A DNA stretch of 64,000 nucleotides from a virus, in the IMG/VR virus record IMGVR_UViG_3300031787_000101, positions 1 through 64,000 of that record; one strand, written 5' to 3'. Position numbers and translations under genes: made by a program. The first letter of the stretch is position 1; each line of letters opens with the position of its first letter. Of this stretch, positions 1 to 7,861 are shown piece by piece. The notes under the pieces are model-generated. The model was not told the origin of the DNA. It saw only the letters and a program-made list of their open reading frames with translations, and made no database searches.

Positions 1-87
1 TAATCAACCCGAAGGTCTCATAATCAACTACTGAATGGATAATCTTTTTGTTTCAAAGAACGTATCGGACATTTCCGATTTGTTTTA

Positions 88-118
88 CAAACTTACGACT
101 TTTTTTTCAATCTGTCAA
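88..118 (-). promoter_or_regulatory. Leftward promoter P2 (TTG-N20-TAAGTTTG)
   Basis: Read on the minus strand, TTG at 118-116 is followed after exactly 20 nt by TAAGTTTG at 95-88. This fits the Bacteroidota primary-sigma consensus (TTTG or TTG near -33, TAnnTTTG near -7). The predicted +1 is near 84. It shares an extended core, TAAGTTTGTAAAA, with the upstream promoter at 190-221. It would transcribe leftward out of the window. Confidence 0.55.
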
Positions 119-189
119 GTAATTTGTGAACTTTTTTTTTGATTTAACTACCGAGTATCTTTCATTCCCTATAAGTGTTAAATCTTTTA

Positions 190-221
190 CAAACTTACAG
201 CAAATATTCCGTAGTGTCAAA
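190..221 (-). promoter_or_regulatory. Leftward promoter P1 (TTTG-N20-TAAGTTTG)
   Basis: On the minus strand TTTGAC (221-216) has its TTTG at 221-218, followed after 20 nt by TAAGTTTG at 197-190, a complete match to the Bacteroidota -33/-7 consensus. The predicted +1 is near 186. It lies about 100 bp upstream of a near-identical promoter, so the two are a tandem pair feeding whatever lies left of coordinate 1. Confidence 0.6.
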
Positions 222-238
222 TAAATATATCGAAAAAA

Positions 239-649
239 TCAAAAATTTAACACGTCAGTTAAAACTTCCTTAATACCTGATGACATATTAAGTTCTTTAA
301 TCTCTTCTAAAGTCATATAATCACATTCTGTGTGCTCAAAACCGTCCATAGCATTCTCTAAATCAGGAATGATTTTGGTGTCAGTCTTTAAAAGGAATAC
401 ATGTAGAATAGTTTTTATCCCACCTAATTTATTATAACGATTAATTTTACCCAAAGGTTTAATATCTTCCTCAACTGGAACACCCATCTCCTCATAGAAC
501 TCTCTATACGCTGCATCCTTTGGGTCTTCACCTTCTTCTATTCCACCCATAGGTATTGCCCACTTTGATGGTTCATTAATCTCAGCAGTTCTCTTACAAA
601 CTAAACATTTATCATTTACTTTCACAATTATTCCAGCACTTTGTTTCAT
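239..649 (-). CDS. NUDIX hydrolase
   Basis: A 136-residue single-domain NUDIX protein. The complete box GX5EX7REUXEEXGU is present at residues 35-57 (G35, E41, R49, E50, E53, E54, G56), so the Mg-binding catalytic glutamates are intact. NUDIX enzymes cleave nucleoside diphosphates linked to another moiety; the substrate here cannot be told, and damaged dNTPs, ADP-ribose and sugar nucleotides are all possible. It stands alone on the minus strand, back to back with the DUF192 gene at 670, with 20 bp between the two starts. Phage NUDIX proteins are common in large genomes and are usually assigned to nucleotide-pool cleaning. Confidence 0.9.
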   Translation of the reverse strand: MKQSAGIIVKVNDKCLVCKRTAEINEPSKWAIPMGGIEEGEDPKDAAYREFYEEMGVPVEEDIKPLGKINRYNKLGGIKTILHVFLLKTDTKIIPDLENAMDGFEHTECDYMTLEEIKELNMSSGIKEVLTDVLNF

Positions 650-669
650 AGAAATATTTATTAATAAGT

Positions 670-1017
670 ATGTTGTTAAAAATAAATAAAAATAGTTTTA
701 ATGTCAAAGTATTAATTGAAAGTTCTGAAACCAGTGAAGGTATGATGAACAAAACTTTTGACAATTTTGACGGTATGTTGTTCATCATGGGTGATGGTTC
801 ACATAGTTTTTGGATGATGAATTGTATTATCCCTTTAGATATAATCTTTATTGATAAGAACTTTAAAATAACTAAAATACATCATTACTGTGAGCCATGT
901 GAGGTTCAACCTTGTGAAAGGTTTGTAGGTAAAGGAATGTATGTCTTAGAACTTGAGGGTGGTTCTTGTGAAGAGTTAGGTATCAGAGAAGGACAAGTTT
1001 GTGAATTCTTTAAATAA
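670..1017 (+). CDS. DUF192 family protein
   Basis: A 115-residue protein matching the DUF192 pattern: a GM-K start of the domain near residue 24, the core FWMMNCIIPLDIIFID at 47-62, a cysteine-rich stretch at 74-82, and YVLELEGGS at 91-99 followed by GIREGQ. DUF192 proteins are small beta-rich proteins of unknown function, usually chromosomal and often exported; this copy has no signal peptide and carries four cysteines in residues 74-100. A TATTTATT element ends about 8 nt upstream of the ATG. The gene converges on the DHH gene with a 1-bp gap between stops. Finding DUF192 in a phage is unusual, and its role is unknown. Confidence 0.75.
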   Translation: MLLKINKNSFNVKVLIESSETSEGMMNKTFDNFDGMLFIMGDGSHSFWMMNCIIPLDIIFIDKNFKITKIHHYCEPCEVQPCERFVGKGMYVLELEGGSCEELGIREGQVCEFFK

Positions 1018-1018
1018 A

Positions 1019-2422
1019 TTACTTACTTTCTTCAATCTTCTGTTGTAAAACATTAACAAATCTATTCTGTAACATCTTCAAAAACTTGATATAAGGTGAG
1101 TCTTCTTTTTCAGACTCGTACTTGTACTTACCTTGTGGTGGTCTCTTACTTCTTCCAATATAATTTAATCCTGATATATTTGTAATACACTTGTGTCCAC
1201 CTGAATTGGCTTGGATAACTTCCCATACAGGAACTGAAACACTATCTAACACACTCCATTCTTCTTCAGTCAGTTCAGTTGATTTCTTTTCCATCAAAGA
1301 TTTAATATCCATAAGTTCCTCAACACCATCTTTTTTATCCAAGTATTTGTCTCCGTATATTGCAGCAAAATCTTTAAAGGTAAATCCAACTGACTCTTCT
1401 TTTGCAGCAGTTTCAGAAACCCATTTAATTGTTGATAGTGGAACTTGTTTTTCTTTTAATTGTGATTCCCAATGTCCCAATACTTCTTGAGCAATTTCTC
1501 CCAAGTTAACACCTTTAAGTTCTCTTTCTTTTTTGAAAGGGTTACATGACGCTTGTAATAAACCAAGTGGCCAAGCAATAACAAGGAAGTCTGCTTCAGG
1601 GTTGTTTCTAAATGGGGTGTATCTATCATATGAGCCAGGTTTCATCATACTTCCACCACCATATTGAACAATAATATTATCTTTAACCTGAACATTCTTA
1701 TGTCCTTTCATTGTCTGAACATAATCTTCTTTATTCTTTTCTAATGAAGATATGTCAGCATACCTATTTGTCTTCATTAATTCCTTAATCTTATTGAAGA
1801 TTGAGAGGAGTGAAGGTTTACAATCTAACACTAATGTCTCTAAAAACCCTGGTTTACTTTTGAATGCTAATAATAATTTGTTTGTAACCAAACCTAATAA
1901 CATTCTATTTTCTTTAGCACTCTTTTCTTTTGATGTCCCATAAACATAATTCATCACCATTTCAGGTGTGATGTTTTTGGAAGCGTAATCAGCACTATCA
2001 ACCATAGATATTGTCGCAACATCTTCAGGTGTAAAAATTTCAGAAGCCGGAACAATCTGTGATAGAGTTTCAACATTTGAACGAGCTCCTCTGAACTGAG
2101 TTGACTTAGTTTCGTCAGCTCCGGCTTGTCTATCGTGGTGGTCGGTATGAACCACAAACATTGGTTTTCCGTGAGCAAAGTCTACAAGGACTGGCATAAT
2201 TTCACCTTCAGCATCTGCTTTCTTAACCGCAAATTCCTTATCTCCGTATTGGATTACTTCAACATCAACAACTTTGATTCCGTTGTCTTCTAAATACTTT
2301 TTCATCGCTAATGCAGTTGCAACACCGTCTAAATCTTGGTGGAAGTATATCTTCGCTTTTTTGTATCTATCAGAAAGTTCTCTTATGTTTCTGATACCAC
2401 CTTCGGAAATTATCTTTTTCAT
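1019..2422 (-). CDS. DHH-family phosphoesterase
   Basis: A 467-residue DHH-superfamily protein. Motif I HQDLDG lies at residues 29-34, VDFAHG at 80-85 and the name-giving HTDHHD at 92-97; a further aspartate sits in the MVDSADYA segment, and a C-terminal NSGGHKC resembles the DHHA1 substrate-binding GGH motif. Family members are Mn-dependent phosphoesterases such as RecJ exonuclease, NrnA oligoribonuclease and c-di-AMP phosphodiesterase; which activity applies is not clear. The frame extends 21 bp upstream to 2443, but I place the start at 2422 because the residues from there (MKKII) begin a normal N-terminus and a TATTTATT element lies 4 nt before it. Confidence 0.8.
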   Translation of the reverse strand: MKKIISEGGIRNIRELSDRYKKAKIYFHQDLDGVATALAMKKYLEDNGIKVVDVEVIQYGDKEFAVKKADAEGEIMPVLVDFAHGKPMFVVHTDHHDRQAGADETKSTQFRGARSNVETLSQIVPASEIFTPEDVATISMVDSADYASKNITPEMVMNYVYGTSKEKSAKENRMLLGLVTNKLLLAFKSKPGFLETLVLDCKPSLLSIFNKIKELMKTNRYADISSLEKNKEDYVQTMKGHKNVQVKDNIIVQYGGGSMMKPGSYDRYTPFRNNPEADFLVIAWPLGLLQASCNPFKKERELKGVNLGEIAQEVLGHWESQLKEKQVPLSTIKWVSETAAKEESVGFTFKDFAAIYGDKYLDKKDGVEELMDIKSLMEKKSTELTEEEWSVLDSVSVPVWEVIQANSGGHKCITNISGLNYIGRSKRPPQGKYKYESEKEDSPYIKFLKMLQNRFVNVLQQKIEESK

Positions 2423-2441
2423 TAATAATAAATATTGTAAC

Positions 2442-2469
2442 AAAAAAAAAGTTCATCATTACGATGAAC
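2442..2469 (-). terminator. Rho-independent terminator of the Dps-like gene
   Basis: On the minus strand a perfect 7-bp stem (GTTCATC/GATGAAC at 2451-2457 and 2463-2469, loop 5 nt) is followed by nine U residues (A-run at 2442-2450). It lies downstream of the stop of the gene at 2498 and upstream of the DHH start, separating the two units. Confidence 0.8.
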
Positions 2470-2497
2470 CTTTTAAAGTAAAAAAGTAATATACCTC

Positions 2498-2869
2498 TTA
2501 TTTTAAAGTTAACAAGTATTTCAACTTGTTAATTTCCGCTAACATTTCGTCTCTAATGTTTAATAAATCCGAGTCCATCTTTGGGTCATAGTCTTCAGAC
2601 AATCCAACCAAATATTCACAAACTGAATTGATATATTCAGTTAACTCAAGTTCTTCAATATCACTACCACCTAAAGTATATCCACCTGAAAAACTAGGTC
2701 TTCCGTGTTTACCCATACAAACTTCAACAAACTTATCAATCAAATCATCAAGTGATTCGTATATTCCACCATAAGCAGAATGTCTAGCAAATGATTTTGT
2801 TTGCCAGTGTAATACTCTGAATTGAGTTTGTGTTTCTAATAAAAATTTAACAACTTCCGAATTTTTCAT
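2498..2869 (-). CDS. Ferritin-like (Dps/DUF5856-type) phage protein
   Basis: A 123-residue helical protein. Residues 13-55 (LLETQTQFRVLHWQTKSF, then ARHSAYGGIYESLDDLIDKF) follow the first helices of Dps-like ferritins, in which an HWQT segment and a Y-x3-Y/D-E pattern surround the ferroxidase site; the pattern is the one seen in phage DUF5856 proteins. Full iron chemistry cannot be claimed because only part of the diiron ligand set is recognisable. It may have a DNA-protection or metal-storage role. A TATAAATA/TATTTATA element is 13 nt upstream of the ATG, and the gene has its own terminator. Confidence 0.6.
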   Translation of the reverse strand: MKNSEVVKFLLETQTQFRVLHWQTKSFARHSAYGGIYESLDDLIDKFVEVCMGKHGRPSFSGGYTLGGSDIEELELTEYINSVCEYLVGLSEDYDPKMDSDLLNIRDEMLAEINKLKYLLTLK

Positions 2870-2913
2870 TACAATATTTTATTATAAATATATCAATAAA
2901 TGAAAAATGGTGG

Positions 2914-3771
2914 TTATTGACCCCCATTTTCAAATTCTAATTTCTGTTGACTCTTTTGGTCAACAAAACTTTGTATTCGTTGTTTAGCAATTTCACAATA
3001 GTTTTCACTCAATTCAATACCAACCCATCTTCTGTCATGAACAACTGCCGCCACACAACTGGTTCCTGAGCCATTGAAAGGGTCTAAAACAATATCATTT
3101 CTATATGATAATATCTTAATTGCCTTTTCGGGAATATCCATCGAGAACGTTGCCTTTGTTAATGAACGAGTGTCAGCAAAGTATTTCCATTGTCCAAACA
3201 CCAATTCCATAAACTCTTTCTTATCTTGTTCAGAATAAGCAACTTTGTTCTTCCCTTCTTCGGTTAGATAAGGTTCACCCTTCCATTGTGGTTCACCTTT
3301 AACTTTCTTGATGTGATTTTTCTTATAAGCAAGTATCACACATTCTTTTGGGTTGTAGATGTAAGGAGCTGATGGACTCATCCAAGAACCCCAAGCGGTT
3401 GTCTTACTTCTATGTGGTGAGTTCTCTTCAAGGTCAACAATACCATAAAACTTAAACCCAACTTTTTTCATCACCTGATAAAGTTCTGAAGCGAAGAATA
3501 CTCTACCACCTCTGTCCTGTACGTTAACTTCATAGGGTATGTTAATCGCAATCCTACCGTCATCTTTTAATAAACGATAAGCCTCAGTTAACCATTTCTT
3601 CGACCACTTCCAATATTCATCCATAACAATTTCATCGTTATGTGTATCGTATTGGATACCTACATTATATGGTGGTGATGTTACAATCAAGTCAACCCAA
3701 CCTTCAGGCATTTCACTCATCACCTCAATGGTATCACCATTCAGGACTCTGTTAATATAATTCTCAATCAT
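2914..3771 (-). CDS. DNA methyltransferase, beta class (N6-adenine or N4-cytosine)
   Basis: A 285-residue enzyme with catalytic motif IV TSPPYN at residues 31-36 placed before the AdoMet-binding motif I DPFNGSGT at 230-237, the order that defines beta-class amino-methyltransferases. A target-recognition segment lies between. It is followed by GIELSENYCEIAKQRI, the usual end of motif II. No restriction endonuclease is adjacent, so it looks like an orphan phage methyltransferase, as used to protect phage DNA from host restriction or to mark it. Its start overlaps the stop of the DUF3310 gene by 8 bp, indicating translational coupling. A second, Dam-type methyltransferase lies at 15548. Confidence 0.92.
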   Translation of the reverse strand: MIENYINRVLNGDTIEVMSEMPEGWVDLIVTSPPYNVGIQYDTHNDEIVMDEYWKWSKKWLTEAYRLLKDDGRIAINIPYEVNVQDRGGRVFFASELYQVMKKVGFKFYGIVDLEENSPHRSKTTAWGSWMSPSAPYIYNPKECVILAYKKNHIKKVKGEPQWKGEPYLTEEGKNKVAYSEQDKKEFMELVFGQWKYFADTRSLTKATFSMDIPEKAIKILSYRNDIVLDPFNGSGTSCVAAVVHDRRWVGIELSENYCEIAKQRIQSFVDQKSQQKLEFENGGQ

Positions 3772-3991
3772 TCTGTAATTTTTCTATCTTTTTTTCAATA
3801 TACCATATGGCTTTCTTCAAGTCCTGAACCACGTTATCTTTTTTACCTGCACGTGATAGGTATTTAACCGCGTTACCCAAATAAAAATCTTTATCTAAAT
3901 CCCAAGCGTCGATTACTTTGATTGCTTCATATGGATTATCTTTACCACCATAGTGTGATGGGTGATTAACCATTTCTTTTTGTTCTGACAT
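3764..3991 (-). CDS. DUF3310 phage protein
   Basis: About 75 residues with the DUF3310 signature: VNHPSHY near the N-terminus, then AIKVIDAW, FYLGNAVKYLSRAGKK and a C-terminal helix. DUF3310 is a small helical family found almost only in phages, often near nucleotide metabolism or replication genes; its function is not known. The frame is open further upstream (to 4033), but the ATG at 3991 or 3973 gives the short overlap with the preceding gene that is normal here, and the conserved part starts right after. The previous gene's stop is at 3966. Confidence 0.85.
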   Translation of the reverse strand: MSEQKEMVNHPSHYGGKDNPYEAIKVIDAWDLDKDFYLGNAVKYLSRAGKKDNVVQDLKKAIWYIEKKIEKLQND

Positions 3992-4166
3992 AATATTCTT
4001 TTCCATATTTACTTTCTTCAAGTGTACCCTCACTTACAAGTTTTTCAATTCGTTTTCTTGTTTCATCGATTCCAACTCGTAGGATATAATCAGAAATATA
4101 ATTAATATGAACTGGTTTTTCAAGTTTTCTTAACAGAACTTCACTAGGGTCTACATTGTTTCTCAT
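3966..4166 (-). CDS. Small protein with winged-helix-like C-terminus, unknown function
   Basis: About 66 residues from the ATG at 4166 (an upstream in-frame ATG at 4190 is possible but would overlap the previous gene more). The sequence contains a helix-turn-helix-like run: INYISDYILRVGIDETRKR, then EKLVSEGTLEESKYGKEYYV, which reads like recognition helix plus wing of a small winged-helix protein. That suggestion is by pattern only. It is the second gene of the small operon starting at 4302. Confidence 0.45.
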   Translation of the reverse strand: MRNNVDPSEVLLRKLEKPVHINYISDYILRVGIDETRKRIEKLVSEGTLEESKYGKEYYVRTKRNG

Positions 4167-4302
4167 ACTCTTTAAATTTTTTGGCAACATCGTTATTTGT
4201 GAAAATGATGGAATCGGCTTTGAGGTAGTGATTAATAATAGTTAAATCTTTTTCTAAACTTTTGATTTGTTCTTCCCCTATTATTTTTTTGTTGAATCCC
4301 AT
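4144..4302 (-). CDS. Small hypothetical protein (52 aa)
   Basis: A 52-residue frame, mostly charged (KKIIGEEQIKSLEKDL near the N-terminus), without a recognised domain. It fills the gap between the 253-residue gene and the winged-helix-like gene, overlapping the latter by 23 bp, and starts directly below the promoter at 4307-4337. Position and overlap support it; sequence similarity cannot be judged. The predicted +1 lies about 1 nt before the ATG, so its mRNA would be essentially leaderless. Confidence 0.55.
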   Translation of the reverse strand: MGFNKKIIGEEQIKSLEKDLTIINHYLKADSIIFTNNDVAKKFKEYEKQCRP

Positions 4303-4306
4303 ATTA

Positions 4307-4337
4307 CAAAAATACTAATCTTTTTTTAGATTTACAA
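4307..4337 (-). promoter_or_regulatory. Leftward promoter (TTG-N20-TATTTTTG)
   Basis: On the minus strand TTG (4337-4335), 20 nt spacer, TATTTTTG (4314-4307). The predicted +1 near 4303 is adjacent to the ATG at 4302. The promoter overlaps the 3' end of the upstream gene at 4315. Confidence 0.55.
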
Positions 4338-5076
4338 TTGTTTTTTTCTGAATTATGTAACTTAATACCTTTCTTTTAAAGATTGGTAGAAGTGTGTTTT
4401 CAAATGGTAGGTCGTTGGATGACATTAATTCAAAGATGGGTAAACTTATATCTTGAGTTAATTCATTTAATATTGTTCTGATTACCTTTTTACTTTCACC
4501 ATCAAATATCAACTGAACCGAAAACTTACTGTCGTGTTTAACCGTATCAATACCGCCAGTTGTATATTTCCAAATCTTTTTGTTGTTTCCGTTAAGTGTA
4601 AAGAAGTAACCTCTTTCTAAATCCTGTTTCTTATTTTCGTTGGTGTGTTTGATTGAAACCGAGTCGTAGGTTAGTGTCCAAAGAGCTTTGATAACATTAA
4701 AGTATTCAAAAAACTTCGGTCCAGCATATTTTAATATCTTATTTAATTCTTCCAACTCATCGTCATTTAATGCTGGGATGGGTGTGAATTTAAGTTCATT
4801 AATTAATATTTCATCATCAATAACTTCAAACTTCTTGTTAACAACGATGTATTTAAACTCCGAAGACATCACTTGTAGATTAGCCAAGTGTAATGACATT
4901 TCACTAAATAAGGGATATAACTCAAACTTCTCAATCTTATCGTCACAGAACTTTAAAAAGTCCATCAACATATAATATTTGTGTTCGTAGTCAATTGGTT
5001 CTGTTAATAACCAGTCTGTCGTTAATCTGAAATGATTATTTTTTTTCGTTCTTCTTTTTTTTGGTTTGGTTTCCAT
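4315..5076 (-). CDS. Hypothetical protein (253 aa)
   Basis: I do not recognise this protein. It starts with a very basic tail (KPKKRRTKKNN), followed by about 240 residues of mixed alpha/beta character without membrane segments or repeats. Its start is 1 bp below the stop of the acidic 433-residue gene at 5078, so the two are probably co-translated. The basic N-terminus would suit binding to nucleic acid or to the acidic neighbour, but that is inference from charge only. Confidence 0.5.
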   Translation of the reverse strand: METKPKKRRTKKNNHFRLTTDWLLTEPIDYEHKYYMLMDFLKFCDDKIEKFELYPLFSEMSLHLANLQVMSSEFKYIVVNKKFEVIDDEILINELKFTPIPALNDDELEELNKILKYAGPKFFEYFNVIKALWTLTYDSVSIKHTNENKKQDLERGYFFTLNGNNKKIWKYTTGGIDTVKHDSKFSVQLIFDGESKKVIRTILNELTQDISLPIFELMSSNDLPFENTLLPIFKRKVLSYIIQKKTIVNLKKD

Positions 5077-5077
5077 T

Positions 5078-6379
5078 TTACCCTTCTATTTGTAAAATGT
5101 AATATGTTTCATCATTAAATTCAATAGTATCGTAATCACCATCGTAAGTGTTCAATGTGTGACCGATACCATCAGAACGAAGTAATCCTTCTTTGAACCC
5201 TTGTGTGTCTATATAATTTTCAATCTCCAAACCATAATTTTCTATTACGCTCATAGGGTCATCAACCAAATCATTAACTAAATCTTCAACCTTTTCCTCA
5301 ATTAAATTTTCAGGAATAGTTTTATCACTATCTTTTAATTCATCCAACTCTTCGTTTAATTCATCATATTGTTCTTGTGATAAATTTTCCGAATCTTTCA
5401 AAAACAATTCAATTTCTTCAATTCTTTCTTGAACTGCTGGGTCTTCATATTCAAACTCATCTTCATCAAAATAGTCTTCTAAATTTTCTCTTACATTATC
5501 TTCTTCACTCTCTCTAAAATAGTCTTTAAGTTCTTCAACATCAATATAATCTTCAACAAAACTTTGATTAAAACCTTTCATTCCAATATCATCAATTAAT
5601 TCATCAATTCTTTCATATGCGGACATGTGGGTGTCGTAATTATCACCAACCGCCCATCTTTCTTTTGATTCTTCTAAGTCGTTGGTTAACACATAGAAAA
5701 CTCTCATACTATAATATTTGTAGGCGTAAACCAAGTTATATACGTCAATTCTTTTTTCAAGGTATTCAATTTCTTCTTCAACCGCTTCTAAATCCATCAG
5801 ATTTTCATTATCTTCCGTTTCTCTTTCAATTTCTTCCATTCTTTCTTTTTCAGCGTAAAGTTGTTGTAACCTAGCATCATCACCAGGTTCTTTAGCCTCA
5901 TAATCACCAGAAGATGAAGTCAAAAATTCAAATAAAACATTTGCCAAAATCGCAATCTCACTAGTTGCAGTTTCTAAATTCCACTCGTCCTCTTGTCGTA
6001 AATCGTTTTGTTTGGCTAATTCAATCTGTCTTTGTTTTTTGATTTGAATTTTTTCATACGGTGTTCCATATGTTGAAATATACTTATATTTAACACCCTC
6101 AAGAGAATTAATATTGGTATATGATAAATCTAAACTACCATTAACTGTGATATTTGTGATGTTATTAGCATCCGTATTTCTCAGACTTAAATCACCATCA
6201 ATAACAATTCGTTTACCTCTGAATTGTTTCATATTTTGAACCAATTTACCGTTATAATTAGTGAACTTTAAAAAATTAATATATTGCTCAGGTGTTATAA
6301 CAACACTCTCTTGTCCTTCTTCCTCAACCAACATCTGAACAACCTTTTGTATTTGTGATATATCTATACTAACTCTCAT
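5078..6379 (-). CDS. Acidic protein with short beta-solenoid/LRR-like N-terminus, unknown function
   Basis: A 433-residue strongly acidic protein. Residues about 70-110 hold two to three LRR- or pentapeptide-like turns (IDGDLSLRNTD, then VNGSLDLSYTNINSLEGV). A charged coiled-coil-like stretch follows (about 165-215), then a long Asp/Glu-rich region with repeated DYFxE/EDYFDED segments. No enzyme motif is seen. The EL-DYF...ED-V-E-LEDYFD segment weakly resembles EL-QFF...ED-I-E-L-DYDGYF in the protein at 6724, so the two may belong to one phage family. It reads divergently from the minigenes at 6470. An AATAAATA element lies 15 nt upstream of the ATG. Confidence 0.5.
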   Translation of the reverse strand: MRVSIDISQIQKVVQMLVEEEGQESVVITPEQYINFLKFTNYNGKLVQNMKQFRGKRIVIDGDLSLRNTDANNITNITVNGSLDLSYTNINSLEGVKYKYISTYGTPYEKIQIKKQRQIELAKQNDLRQEDEWNLETATSEIAILANVLFEFLTSSSGDYEAKEPGDDARLQQLYAEKERMEEIERETEDNENLMDLEAVEEEIEYLEKRIDVYNLVYAYKYYSMRVFYVLTNDLEESKERWAVGDNYDTHMSAYERIDELIDDIGMKGFNQSFVEDYIDVEELKDYFRESEEDNVRENLEDYFDEDEFEYEDPAVQERIEEIELFLKDSENLSQEQYDELNEELDELKDSDKTIPENLIEEKVEDLVNDLVDDPMSVIENYGLEIENYIDTQGFKEGLLRSDGIGHTLNTYDGDYDTIEFNDETYYILQIEG

Positions 6380-6469
6380 GATAAAAATTATATTAATAAA
6401 TATTAAAATAACTATATTATTTACTATTAAATCACATGTGGTAAATATTTATAATAAAATACCAACAAC

Positions 6470-6595
6470 ATGGGATGTGGATGTAAAAAACAAAACGCTT
6501 CACCTGAACAGGTGAAAAAGTTAAGAACTGAGAGTATTAAAAACGCAGTTCAGAGTACTATTGATAAGTACTACAACAAAAACAAGAAAAAGTAA
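6470..6595 (+). CDS. MGCGC minigene protein (41 aa)
   Basis: A 41-residue protein beginning MGCGCKK, followed by a basic amphipathic helix (EQVKKLRTESIKNAVQSTID) and a KNKKK tail. No known domain is recognised. Two closely spaced cysteines at positions 3 and 5 could bind metal or become modified. A TATTTATA element is 16 nt upstream of the ATG. It is followed 24 bp later by a second, even smaller Cys-Gly peptide gene and a shared terminator, so the two form a two-gene unit. Confidence 0.55.
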   Translation: MGCGCKKQNASPEQVKKLRTESIKNAVQSTIDKYYNKNKKK

Positions 6596-6619
6596 TAAAC
6601 CTCTAATAAATTAAAAACA

Positions 6620-6661
6620 ATGAAAAACAACGGCGGTGGTGGTTGCGGATGTGGAAAATAA
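6620..6661 (+). CDS. 13-residue Gly/Cys minipeptide
   Basis: ATG to TAA encodes MKNNGGGGCGCGK. It would easily be dismissed, but it repeats the CGC motif of the preceding 41-residue protein, sits between that gene and a strong terminator, and is preceded by an A-rich stretch like other starts here. A translated minipeptide is plausible; it could also be chance. No function can be assigned. Confidence 0.35.
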   Translation: MKNNGGGGCGCGK

Positions 6662-6685
6662 TCTTTCCCGCAACATAAGAAAACT

Positions 6686-6711
6686 AAAAGGGGAATTTTT
6701 CCCCTTTTTTT
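6686..6711 (+). terminator. Rho-independent terminator
   Basis: AAAAGGGG (6686-6693), 7-nt loop, CCCCTTTT (6701-6708), with the T-run continuing to 6711. It ends the minigene transcript immediately before the element and start of the next gene (6724). Confidence 0.85.
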
Positions 6712-6723
6712 ATATTTATAATT

Positions 6724-7836
6724 ATGGAATTTAAAATTTTCAAAAAATTAAACGAAGAAGAGGAAAAACCAGCACTAACATCTTTCCAAAATAAGTTAGT
6801 AAAACTTATTACTCTATTCCAAAACGGAGATGTTACTGAAGAGGATATTGAAAATGCCATGGGTAGTTTTGATAAATTTTTTGAGTTAATAGTTAAATAT
6901 GATTTATCACATTATATTGACCCTTTTAATTCTGATTGGGCTGATTATCAAAATAAAATAATTTATCAAATTATACAGAAAGACCCAAATTACATCTATA
7001 AGATGATGGAAATGGAATTTTCAGATATAACTGAAATTGATGGGAAATATTATGTTGATTTAGAAGATTCAGGTGAACTAGCACAATTCTTCAGTAGTGG
7101 TAGAAACGATATTAGTGAAGATAGAATTGCCGAAATATTAAATGGAGATTATGATGGTTATTTTTATGGTGATTTAACAAATGATGTATTCAAAGATGTT
7201 TATGAAGACCTAGAACCAGAATACCAACAACAAATAAAAAATTATCTTAAAGAAGAATTACTTAAACTTGGTGAGTTATCTGTTGAATATAAAACACCTG
7301 AATTCATAGAAGATTTAGCTAAAGAACAAGGTGATGAGTCAACACTTAAATTAGATGATAATATTGTAACACAAATTATTAATGACAACAATTGTTTGGA
7401 ATATTGTTTGAATAATCTTAGTTTAGACCTGAACCATGATTTATACTCATTATACTCAAGTTGTTATTCGTCGGTTTATGCTAACGAATTGTATGAATCA
7501 CTTATAGGACAATTAGTCGGTGAGGTTATTGATAATAAAAAATCAGAAGAGTATAAATACAAAAAATACAACAACTCTAAAATTGGATACACAGATAGAT
7601 ATGGTGTAAGATATGAAGTTACAAACACCGCATATCATAATATTCAACTTTGGTTGGAAAGTAACGTAAATAACCAATATGAAAATTTAAATTATTTCAG
7701 AGGTTATCTCGACTTACTTAAAAACTTATTTGATAATGGTGACTTAACTTGGTTGAGTTCTGGTAGAGTTCCTGACTACCCCGATTTAGGTGACGTTAAA
7801 AAATGTCTTAATATTGAGTTTAATAGTTATTTATAA
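6724..7836 (+). CDS. Hypothetical acidic phage protein (370 aa)
   Basis: A 370-residue acidic, Asn/Tyr-rich protein with no membrane segment and no recognised enzyme motif. The segment DLEDSGELAQFF, followed by DISEDRIAEILNGDYDGYF, is of a type I associate with uncharacterised phage proteins and is weakly echoed in the 433-residue protein at 5078. The gene follows a terminator directly, with TATTTATA 3 nt before the ATG, so it probably has its own promoter or an AU-rich translation start. A hairpin follows its stop. Confidence 0.5.
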   Translation: MEFKIFKKLNEEEEKPALTSFQNKLVKLITLFQNGDVTEEDIENAMGSFDKFFELIVKYDLSHYIDPFNSDWADYQNKIIYQIIQKDPNYIYKMMEMEFSDITEIDGKYYVDLEDSGELAQFFSSGRNDISEDRIAEILNGDYDGYFYGDLTNDVFKDVYEDLEPEYQQQIKNYLKEELLKLGELSVEYKTPEFIEDLAKEQGDESTLKLDDNIVTQIINDNNCLEYCLNNLSLDLNHDLYSLYSSCYSSVYANELYESLIGQLVGEVIDNKKSEEYKYKKYNNSKIGYTDRYGVRYEVTNTAYHNIQLWLESNVNNQYENLNYFRGYLDLLKNLFDNGDLTWLSSGRVPDYPDLGDVKKCLNIEFNSYL

Positions 7837-7861
7837 TAACAAATTTATTCAAGATTTGTTA
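7837..7861 (+). terminator. Hairpin after stop codon, possible weak terminator
   Basis: TAACAAAT (7837-7844) and ATTTGTTA (7854-7861) form an 8-bp stem with a 9-nt loop immediately after the stop codon. No clean T-run follows (AATAATTCC), so it may be an RNA-end stabiliser rather than a terminator. Confidence 0.3.

Larger units (their letters stand above)
1..238. other. Leader region without a recognisable gene
   Basis: No long reading frame is seen on either strand. The region carries two leftward promoters (described separately), a perfect 6-bp hairpin at 64-79 (ATCGGA/TCCGAT with a 4-nt loop), and a direct repeat TAATCAAC at 1-8 and 21-28. On the minus strand only tiny reading frames follow the promoters: 5 codons from 165, 14 codons from 72 (stop at 28) and 5 codons from 21. 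The hairpin loop contains the ATG of the 14-codon frame and would lie near the 5' end of the transcript from the nearer promoter. It probably serves as the 5' leader of an operon left of the window. Confidence 0.5.
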
